Assembly: GCA_003552765.1 (NCBI GenBank)
Contig: PUOI01000442.1
Span: forward strand, 1 to 5,655
Length of the DNA stretch: 5,655 nucleotides
DNA from: Candidatus Hydrogenedentota bacterium
GTDB lineage: Bacteria > Hydrogenedentota > Hydrogenedentia > Hydrogenedentales > SLHB01
Direction of reading: 5' to 3'
Shown one piece after another: positions 1-4,497 of the stretch. The notes under the pieces were generated by a model, which was not told the DNA's origin, did no database searches, and was given only the letters and a program-made list of their open reading frames with translations. Within the stretch, counting starts at the first letter, position 1. The number at the start of each line of letters is the position of its first letter. The translations under genes were made by a program, and so were the position numbers.

Positions 1-1281
1 ACCGCGGAAGAACTTGAGGGGCCGGTTGAGGCGCGCGTGACCGGGGAGGATGGTGAAGCCATTCTCGCGTGGCATGAGGTAGGCCAGGCGGCGGAAGGCG
101 TATGGGAGGGCACGCTTACGGGAATTCCCGCAGGCGGGCCGTATACCGTTCAGTTCCGCCTGGATGGTCATGAGGCCCAGGCGGAGCACGTGCTCGCTGG
201 GGAGCTGTGGCTCCTCGGGGGGCAATCCAACATGCAGGGCGTGGGTAACATGGAAAACGTGGCTCAACCCCATCCACAAGTCCACGTCTTCGCGATGAAC
301 GACGCTTGGCGGGTGGCGGAAGAACCCTTGCACCGGCGGGGAGAGTCCGTGGATCCCGTTCATAATCCCAACGCGGCCGAGGGGCTCGAGATTGATGTGA
401 CGGATTGGACAAAAGGCGCCGGCCTCGGCCTACCGTTCGCTAAGGCCCGCTTCGAGAGCACAGACCGGCCGGTGGGACTCATCCCTTGCGCCCACGGCGG
501 CACCTCCATGGACCAGTGGAACCCCGCGCGGCGCGATGAAGGCGGGGAGTCGCTGTACGGCGCCATGTACCGGCGGTTTCAGGCCGCTGGCGGCGCTGTC
601 ACAGGCGTGCTGTGGTATCAAGGAGAGTCGGATCGCGGCGCGGCTGACGCCTACGAGGACAAATTCCGTGATTTCATCGCTACGCTCCGGGACGACTTCG
701 GCGACCCCGCCTTGCCATTCTATTATGTGCAGATCGGTGGTTACGCCACCACGGGTGATAGCGCAGGCTGGGACATCGTCCAAAATGCGCAAACAAACAT
801 TGAGAAGACCGTGCCCGGCGTGGCCATGACGCCCAGCATTGATCTCGCCTTGGATGACCCCATCCACATCGGCACGGAGGGGCTCAAGACCTTGGGCGTG
901 CGGTTGGCGGACATCGCGGCGCGCATGGATGCGGGACAGCAGCCGCCGGAAGCGTCGGGACCCCGCCTGGCGGGGGTGGAGCGCCGGGGTAGCCCATTCG
1001 GCTCTTACCTTGAAGTTCGCCTTGAGGGCGTTGCCGACGGACTCCAGGCTCCCGGCGGCGTGCGAGGTTTCAGTTTGAGTGACGGCGATGACGAACCGCT
1101 TCAGCCGGTTTACAGACAAGTCATCGTGGAAACCGATGAGGGCGAGGTGATTCAGCTCTGGACAAATCAATTGCCCGATGATCTTAACCTGTGGTACGGC
1201 CGGGGCCTTTTCCCGGATTGCACGGTAACGGATGGCGCCGGGCGGGCGCTTCCCGTTTTCGGCCCTGTGCCCGTGCCGTGA
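1..1281 (+). CDS. Sialate O-acetylesterase-like SGNH hydrolase (SASA family), 5'-truncated by window edge
   Basis: The frame is open from base 1 and ends at TGA 1279-1281, giving 426 visible residues; the true start lies to the left, so the GTG at 37 need not be the start. The N-terminal part (to about base 200) resembles the beta-rich segment that precedes the catalytic core in this family (GGPYTVQFRLDG). Block I is GGQSNM with the presumed nucleophile Ser at 226-228. The family signature WYQGESD is at 613-633. DPIH at 856-867 supplies the Asp/His of the triad. A beta-rich C-terminal region follows from about 960. Family members remove O-acetyl groups from sialic acids or acetylated plant polysaccharides; the substrate cannot be told from sequence. 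Location is unknown because the signal peptide region is missing. The gene converges on the redox cluster and shows no functional link to it. Family call is firm, substrate open. Confidence 0.9.
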   Translation, partial: TAEELEGPVEARVTGEDGEAILAWHEVGQAAEGVWEGTLTGIPAGGPYTVQFRLDGHEAQAEHVLAGELWLLGGQSNMQGVGNMENVAQPHPQVHVFAMNDAWRVAEEPLHRRGESVDPVHNPNAAEGLEIDVTDWTKGAGLGLPFAKARFESTDRPVGLIPCAHGGTSMDQWNPARRDEGGESLYGAMYRRFQAAGGAVTGVLWYQGESDRGAADAYEDKFRDFIATLRDDFGDPALPFYYVQIGGYATTGDSAGWDIVQNAQTNIEKTVPGVAMTPSIDLALDDPIHIGTEGLKTLGVRLADIAARMDAGQQPPEASGPRLAGVERRGSPFGSYLEVRLEGVADGLQAPGGVRGFSLSDGDDEPLQPVYRQVIVETDEGEVIQLWTNQLPDDLNLWYGRGLFPDCTVTDGAGRALPVFGPVPVP

Positions 1282-1330
1282 CACTGGCGCTCATGAGGCG
1301 CGCCCCGGTATCCCTCAGTGCCGGACATGA

Positions 1331-1370
1331 AAATTAAGCGCCGGCGTCAACCCAGGGTCGACGCCGGCGC
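1331..1370 (-). terminator. Rho-independent terminator for the minus-strand redox cluster
   Basis: A perfect 11-bp inverted repeat (GCGCCGGCGTC at 1338-1348, GACGCCGGCGC at 1360-1370) encloses an 11-base loop. Read on the minus strand, the stem is followed at once by TTAATTTT (1337-1330), a U-rich tract. Read on the plus strand the next bases are GAACTACAGC, with no U-tract, so it ends transcription of the thioredoxin lipoprotein gene (stop at 1412, 41 bases upstream of the stem) rather than the esterase. It may still act as a 3' stabilising hairpin for the esterase mRNA. Confidence 0.8.
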
Positions 1371-1411
1371 GAACTACAGCCATGTATGCGGGAAGGAGAA
1401 AGGGAACCGCC

Positions 1412-2056
1412 TCAGGTTGTTTCGAGTAGAGGCTCCACGGCTTCCTCCAGGTCGGCCAATGTGATTTCTTCATCCCATTGGATTACGACTTCTCCTTCTT
1501 GATCGAAGACCACGGTCACGGGAAGCGCGCCGCGAAACGTGATGTCCAACGCTTCCGCCACGTCGGGCGGTTGAATGCCCTCCATCACATACACGTGGAA
1601 AGGAATGTCCTCTCCCGTCATGTACGGCAGCACCGCTGTGTCAATGGTTCGCGGAGCGTCGGCGGTGACGCTAATGAAGGTCACGTCATCGCCTGCATAT
1701 TCCTCGTAAAACTCCACGAAATAGGGCATTTCATTGAGACACGGTGGACACCACGTGGCCCAGAAATTGACCACCGTCACCGTTCCTTGGGCGTCTTCCA
1801 CAACCCGGGCCAGCGCGTCGATGTCGACCAAGGTTACGCGTTCGTCTGCGTCCATGGGCTCATCGCCGTCCCCGGATTCGACCAAACCAGTATCGCCTTC
1901 CAGGTCCAGCGCCTGTTCCTCGCCGTCATCTTCCGGGGGCGCTTCCGCAGGCTCGCATCCCAGAAACATGGCTCCGCAAAGGAACAGCAGCAAGGTGACT
2001 CCTGCAGCGGATCCCAACAGGGGGACCCGCCGCTCAACGCGTGATTTCGCCTTCAT
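1412..2056 (-). CDS. TlpA/ResA-like thioredoxin-fold lipoprotein
   Basis: Membrane-anchored thiol oxidoreductase, probably facing the periplasm. From the ATG at 2056 the protein is 214 aa. A basic N-terminus and hydrophobic stretch (about residues 13-31) lead to a lipobox-like FLGC with the lipidated Cys at 34. An acidic, Pro/Gly-containing linker (35-73) follows, then a thioredoxin domain with FWATWCPPC (Cys 103 and 106) and the cis-proline Pro179 in ALPVTVVF. The WCPPC plus NEMP order matches TlpA/ResA proteins, which reduce disulfides in cytochrome c maturation or other envelope targets; the partner is unknown here. An upstream in-frame GTG (2062) would add two residues, but AGG at 2064-2062 sits five bases before the ATG and favours 2056. 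It starts 19 bases after the small lipoprotein gene, so the two are probably co-transcribed, and ends before a terminator. Family firm, exact role open. Confidence 0.9.
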   Translation of the reverse strand: MKAKSRVERRVPLLGSAAGVTLLLFLCGAMFLGCEPAEAPPEDDGEEQALDLEGDTGLVESGDGDEPMDADERVTLVDIDALARVVEDAQGTVTVVNFWATWCPPCLNEMPYFVEFYEEYAGDDVTFISVTADAPRTIDTAVLPYMTGEDIPFHVYVMEGIQPPDVAEALDITFRGALPVTVVFDQEGEVVIQWDEEITLADLEEAVEPLLETT

Positions 2057-2075
2057 AACCACCTTTCAGCTCTAA

Positions 2076-2324
2076 TCACGCCCGGTGGACAGACGAGCCA
2101 GAATCCCGAAGCGACGCCGAGTCTTCTTCCTCATCATCTTCGTCGTTGTCTTCGTCTTCTTCGGGCTCTTCGATGTCCTCTGGAGGCGCGACCTCCACAT
2201 CGTCCTCGATCTCCATCTCACATCCCATCATGGCCGTGGCCATAAGGAACAGGAGCAGGGTCATCCAAAGCGCCGGACTCACTGTAGGCGCCGGCAGCGC
2301 GACAGAGCGTGTTTGTTTTTGCAT
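2076..2324 (-). CDS. Small, very acidic lipoprotein of unknown function
   Basis: This 82-residue protein matches no domain I recognise. A basic N-terminus (residues 1-6) and a hydrophobic segment (about 18-33) end in a lipobox-like MMGC, with lipidated Cys35. The remaining 47 residues contain 24 Asp/Glu, densest around residues 51-68, with no other Cys and no visible fold; it is probably disordered and surface- or periplasm-exposed. AAGGA at 2334-2330 lies five bases before the ATG, with a second AAGGAG just upstream, so the start is well supported. It sits 65 bases after redoxin A and 19 bases before the TlpA-like gene, an operon position. Its signal peptide and post-Cys sequence (TLLLFL, then APPED) echo the N-terminus of the TlpA-like neighbour, as if it were that protein without the thioredoxin domain. 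A role in metal binding or as a spacer is possible but unproven. Confidence 0.75.
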   Translation of the reverse strand: MQKQTRSVALPAPTVSPALWMTLLLFLMATAMMGCEMEIEDDVEVAPPEDIEEPEEDEDNDEDDEEEDSASLRDSGSSVHRA

Positions 2325-2371
2325 TAGTTTCCTTCTCCTTACCGTTTATTTGGTTGGCTCGGTTAGTACCG

Positions 2372-2396
2372 CCGCTGACCGTTTCACGGTTAGCGG
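2372..2396 (-). other. Strong hairpin spanning the redoxin A stop codon
   Basis: CCGCTGACCGT (2372-2382) and ACGGTTAGCGG (2386-2396) form an 11-bp stem with one non-Watson-Crick position and a three-base loop. On the minus-strand mRNA the UAA of redoxin A (2392-2390) lies inside the stem. No U-tract follows, so it is unlikely to be an efficient intrinsic terminator. It could act as a 3' stability or processing element that sets the ratio of redoxin A to the downstream lipoproteins. Confidence 0.5.
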
Positions 2397-3019
2397 TTAA
2401 TGGTGCAACCCCACGCATCGACTTCGGCTACTTCGACTTCATCACCAGCCAAGAGTTGCGCCAAGGCCTCGGCCACATAGTTCGTTTCGCCGGCTTCGTT
2501 CGGAACGTCCCGATCGTCGAAGGCGCCGTGATACTTCAGCACCATCATGTTATCGGGATCACGGTTGTCCACAATGTACACCTCCGGCGTGCGCGTGGCG
2601 CCCACTTGGTCGGCGTATTCATGCCCTACGTCGCGCAGGATGGGGAAGTTCAGCTCCATCTCCTCCGCATACTCAAGGATGCGCTCCGTCGGCATGTCGT
2701 CATGGGGGTTGATGCCGTAGAACACGACTTCCTCGTGCTCTTCAAACGCCTCGACAAGCGCATTGAATTGCGGGTCCGATCCGACGATCCATGGACAGTG
2801 GTTACACCGGAAAGTCAGAACCACCAACTGTTCTTCCAGCTCTGAAAGGGTGACTTCCTCGTCTTCGGTTCCGACAACCTTCAAGGTGACGTCAGGCATC
2901 TGCCCGCCGATCTCCACCTCACCCAATTCATCGGCCACAGCGGCCCCGCTCAGTGTGAACGCCAAGGCCAATGTCCCCGCGATCCAGCTCAACTTGCTCA
3001 TTCCGTGCCGTTTGCGCAT
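2390..3019 (-). CDS. Exported thioredoxin-like redoxin (redoxin A), CNHC active site
   Basis: A 209-aa secreted thiol protein of the AhpC/TSA-redoxin superfamily. The signal peptide has basic residues 2-9, a hydrophobic core of about 12-25 and likely cleavage after AVA (27-29). The mature fold shows the beta-strand VVLTF leading into R-CNHC-P (Cys72, Cys75), the helix after it, INPHDD (103-108), and the cis-proline segment RTPEVYIVD with Pro145. A third Cys (205) lies in the C-terminal DAWGCTINR, a feature shared with the upstream paralogue. It probably reduces disulfides or peroxides in the periplasm; the substrate is unknown. The ATG at 3019 is chosen because AAGGAG (3032-3027) stands seven bases before it and the signal peptide starts there. 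An in-frame extension up to 3178 has no signal peptide or homologous look and is rejected. It lies 194 bases downstream of redoxin B. Confidence 0.88.
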   Translation of the reverse strand: MRKRHGMSKLSWIAGTLALAFTLSGAAVADELGEVEIGGQMPDVTLKVVGTEDEEVTLSELEEQLVVLTFRCNHCPWIVGSDPQFNALVEAFEEHEEVVFYGINPHDDMPTERILEYAEEMELNFPILRDVGHEYADQVGATRTPEVYIVDNRDPDNMMVLKYHGAFDDRDVPNEAGETNYVAEALAQLLAGDEVEVAEVDAWGCTINR

Positions 3020-3026
3020 TGTGTAT

Positions 3027-3032
3027 CTCCTT
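3027..3032 (-). promoter_or_regulatory. Ribosome binding site that fixes the redoxin A start
   Basis: AAGGAG on the minus strand, seven bases before the ATG at 3019. It decides between this start and longer in-frame options reaching to 3178. Confidence 0.75.
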
Positions 3033-3043
3033 TTCGTTGCTGT

Positions 3044-3069
3044 GCGGCCCCGCCCCATGCGCGGGCCGC
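3044..3069 (-). other. GC-rich hairpin in the redoxin A 5' leader
   Basis: GCGGCCC (3044-3050) pairs with GGGCCGC (3063-3069), extended by two more pairs past one bulged base, with a seven-base loop. It ends about 11 bases before the Shine-Dalgarno sequence on the transcript and has no U-tract after it. It could insulate or stabilise the redoxin A leader; no known riboswitch is recognised. Confidence 0.4.
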
Positions 3070-3101
3070 GTCCCAAGACTTGAAACTCATACATCCGCTC
3101 T

Positions 3102-3122
3102 ATTGTTCCACGGGAGCTGTAT
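3102..3122 (-). promoter_or_regulatory. Shared upstream element, copy 1 (before redoxin A)
   Basis: This 21-base segment matches 3996-4016 at 17 of 21 positions without gaps, and the match fades outside it. Its core on the minus strand is CGTGGAAC, preceded by CAGC. The GTGGAAC ends 85 bases before the redoxin A ATG. GGAAC resembles the -35 box of many ECF sigma-factor promoters, but no matching -10 is evident at a common spacing in both copies, so promoter versus operator is undecided. Confidence 0.45.
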
Positions 3123-3213
3123 AGTTCAGTCCCCCTGGTAGAACCGCAACCTACGTAAACCAAACTCTTGCCGCCCATATTCCCCCGTCGCGCTCAATGG
3201 GCTTCATCCCGCC

Positions 3214-3930
3214 TCAATTCGCAAAGGGGTCATACCCAAAACGCTGTATGCGGGCGTTTTCCTGGCGGTACTTGACGGTGCACCCAAACGCCTCCACTTC
3301 GGGCCGCTCAATTTCTTCGCCCGCCAGGAGCGCGTCCAAGGCTTCCGTCATGTGAAACGGATCCTCGACTTCGTCCACGGGATAGACGTTCCGCGCTTCT
3401 TCGTCCACAGGCCCTATGTACTCCACGCGGCGTTGTCCCTCATCGTCCGCCGGACCCAGCAGAAAGACGGTGTCGGTCCTTCTTACCCCATATTCATAGG
3501 CGATTTGCTGGGTCTCGTCGTATAGATAGGGAAAACGGAAAGGCTGCGCCACGTCGCCCGCCGCGCGCTCAATCATCTCCTCGAAACCATCATCAGCGAC
3601 CTCATCCACAGGATTCGGATTGATGAGCAAGAACTGCACATTGTGGTCCTCATGGTATTGTTCGTGCAACTCCACCAACGGGTCGATATTCCAAATCGAT
3701 ACCGGACAATGATTGGTGGTGAAGACAACCGCTATCACATCTTTGTCCTGGTACTGGCTCAACGTGTGGTAGCGCATATCCACGCCGAACAACTTAAACT
3801 CCGGCGCCACGTCTCCCACTTCGATCTTTGTGACCTCAAGGCCCTCAACGACCTCGGTTCGCGCATGGCTCGCCGCCGCAACGAGTGAGAATGCGCACAT
3901 TACAATGATGCATTTCGCCATAGTATGCAT
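3214..3930 (-). CDS. Exported redoxin paralogue (redoxin B) with TNHC instead of CxxC
   Basis: A 238-aa secreted relative of redoxin A. The signal peptide has a hydrophobic core of about 7-20, with cleavage probably after SHA (21-23). The redoxin fold has VVFTTNHCP at the active site: Thr72 stands where redoxin A has its first Cys, and only Cys75 remains. RRTDTVFLL carries Asp153 where a cis-proline is expected. The C-terminal FGCT (Cys217) is kept, followed by a 21-residue tail. The mature protein therefore has two Cys, 75 and 217. A TxxC site is the peroxiredoxin-like arrangement, but the Pro of the peroxiredoxin PxxxTxxC motif is absent. It may be a peroxidase, a thiol sensor or a non-catalytic partner of redoxin A. 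GGAGG (3940-3936) lies five bases before the ATG at 3930 and excludes the Met three residues later. It is first in the four-gene block. Confidence 0.85.
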   Translation of the reverse strand: MHTMAKCIIVMCAFSLVAAASHARTEVVEGLEVTKIEVGDVAPEFKLFGVDMRYHTLSQYQDKDVIAVVFTTNHCPVSIWNIDPLVELHEQYHEDHNVQFLLINPNPVDEVADDGFEEMIERAAGDVAQPFRFPYLYDETQQIAYEYGVRRTDTVFLLGPADDEGQRRVEYIGPVDEEARNVYPVDEVEDPFHMTEALDALLAGEEIERPEVEAFGCTVKYRQENARIQRFGYDPFAN

Positions 3931-3965
3931 ATTTCCCTCCCGGTTCTTCTCTGTGTTGTCTCCTA

Positions 3966-3988
3966 GTGGGAATTAATAATCCTCCCAC
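3966..3988. repeat. Inverted repeat in the redoxin B leader (possible operator)
   Basis: GTGGGA (3966-3971) and TCCCAC (3983-3988) are perfect 6-base arms around an 11-base AT-rich centre in otherwise GC-rich DNA. It lies between the shared 21-base element and the redoxin B Shine-Dalgarno sequence, where a promoter -10 or operator would be expected. The AT-rich centre includes TATTAA on the minus strand, a weak -10 candidate. Confidence 0.35.
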
Positions 3989-3995
3989 GCCTACA

Positions 3996-4016
3996 ATGGT
4001 TCCACGAGCGCTGCAT
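3996..4016 (-). promoter_or_regulatory. Shared upstream element, copy 2 (before redoxin B)
   Basis: Counterpart of 3102-3122, 17 of 21 bases identical, same strand and orientation relative to its gene. GTGGAAC at 4005-3999 ends 68 bases before the redoxin B ATG. Conservation between copies while the rest of the two leaders differs suggests a retained binding site for a common regulator or sigma factor. Confidence 0.45.
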
Positions 4017-4067
4017 GCCTATCCCATGCCGCCGCGCCACAACCGCGTTTGCCACACTACATAAAGA

Positions 4068-4122
4068 AGCGCCGCCCAGCCTTTACCCCTGCGTAACAGG
4101 GGCCTGTAAGGCGAGCGGCGCT
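4068..4122 (-). terminator. Compound hairpin, possible terminator or attenuator upstream of redoxin B
   Basis: Three nested stems share one axis: AGCGCCGC/GCGGCGCT (4068-4075 with 4115-4122), GCCTT/AAGGC (4079-4083 with 4108-4112) and CCCCTG/CAGGGG (4086-4091 with 4097-4102), with loop CGTAA and small internal bulges. On the minus strand TCTTTATG follows, a modest U-rich run. It could end transcription from the EAL-HDOD gene, whose stop is at 4498, or act inside the redoxin B leader. The inner arms overlap an alternative pairing with 4188-4196. Confidence 0.45.
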
Positions 4123-4286
4123 CGGGGGGCAAACGGATTTTCTTGATGGTGTGGCCAAGAACAGGGGCAACACCACGCCGGGCGCGCAAAGGCTGGTTTT
4201 TCCCATCTTCGCGCTCCGGTGATCACGCTCCCTAAAGCAAACCGGGCATACGGCCGTTTATGCAGTTGGAGTTCCTGTCCGGCCAT
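4083..4286 (-). CDS. Doubtful 67-codon ORF with a Trp/Cys cluster
   Basis: An ATG at 4286 stands six bases after a very good Shine-Dalgarno (GGAGG within GGAGGAG, 4297-4291) and opens a 67-residue frame ending at TAA 4085-4083. The peptide is rich in Ala, Pro and Arg, with no signal peptide or domain, and has a WCCPCSW cluster at residues 38-44. The last codons run into the compound hairpin at 4068-4122. It may be a leader peptide, a small protein or simply chance in GC-rich DNA; composition looks non-coding, the ribosome site argues the other way. Confidence 0.22.
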   Translation of the reverse strand: MAGQELQLHKRPYARFALGSVITGARRWEKPAFARPAWCCPCSWPHHQENPFAPRAPLALQAPVTQG

Positions 4287-4423
4287 CGTTCTCCTCCGCA
4301 AGAGACATGGACTGGAAGGCAGCCGTGAACCGCCGGGTTAGCCGCATGGCGGCCATGGCGCCTTCAACTCTGTGCGTAATCAACGGACGCGTTCAGGGGC
4401 AGGTTGACACCTCAATCGCGTTG

Positions 4424-4473
4424 GCGCCCCAGCCTGTAATACAACACGGGCGCTGATGGGGAGGCCCTGGGGC
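4424..4473. repeat. Competing inverted repeats downstream of the EAL-HDOD gene
   Basis: GCGCCC (4424-4429) can pair with GGGCGC (4448-4453), or the overlapping GCCCCAG (4426-4432) with CTGGGGC (4467-4473). They lie 25 bases past the EAL-HDOD stop but no U-tract follows on the minus strand, so this is at best a 3'-end stabilising structure. Confidence 0.3.
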
Positions 4474-4497
4474 AGCGGGCGGTCAGTCTTGTATGCC

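Larger units (their letters stand above)
3931..4497. other. 567-base intergenic region with inverted repeats, no firm gene
   Basis: This gap separates the EAL-HDOD gene from redoxin B, both on the minus strand. It holds the redoxin B Shine-Dalgarno sequence (3936-3940), an inverted repeat at 3966-3988, the shared 21-base element at 3996-4016, a compound hairpin at 4068-4122, a long-range repeat pair at 4076-4084 and 4188-4196, a doubtful 67-codon ORF at 4083-4286, a short palindromic run around 4345-4360 (CATGGC, G, GCCATG) and competing inverted repeats at 4424-4473. No tRNA, known riboswitch or confident sigma-70 promoter is recognised. Confidence 0.6.

Noticed and set aside
430..1284. A 284-codon open frame on the minus strand opposite the esterase
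   Set aside because: It is a shadow in GC-rich DNA: the plus-strand frame carries conserved SASA motifs over the same span, while this one has no recognisable domain or ribosome site.
1338..1370. The same hairpin as an intrinsic terminator for the plus-strand esterase
   Set aside because: No U-tract follows the stem on the plus strand; the T-rich run is on the minus-strand side only.
2057..2062. GTG at 2062 as start of the TlpA-like gene
   Set aside because: The GTG overlaps the ribosome-binding AGGTGG run; the ATG at 2056 has the proper spacing.
1478..2845. Plus-strand open frames of 188 and 178 codons opposite the TlpA-like and redoxin A genes
   Set aside because: Their translations are low-complexity or lack any motif, and the opposite strand has clear catalytic motifs, export signals and ribosome sites.
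3105..3140. A sigma-70 promoter for redoxin A using TATACA on the minus strand as -10
   Set aside because: The nearest TTG-containing -35 candidate (TTGCGG) is 20 bases away and weak, and the hexamer 17 bases upstream does not resemble TTGACA.
3020..3178. N-terminal extension of redoxin A by 53 residues
   Set aside because: The extension would bury the signal peptide, has no ribosome site of note and covers the shared element and a GC-rich hairpin, which fit a leader; AAGGAG before 3019 supports the shorter form.
4121..4275. A c-di-GMP-I (GEMM) riboswitch, prompted by GGGGGGCAAAC, GCGCAAAGGC and AAAGCAAACCGGG near an EAL-domain gene
   Set aside because: The fragments are not in the order or spacing of the GEMM consensus, and no tetraloop/receptor arms could be built on either strand by eye.
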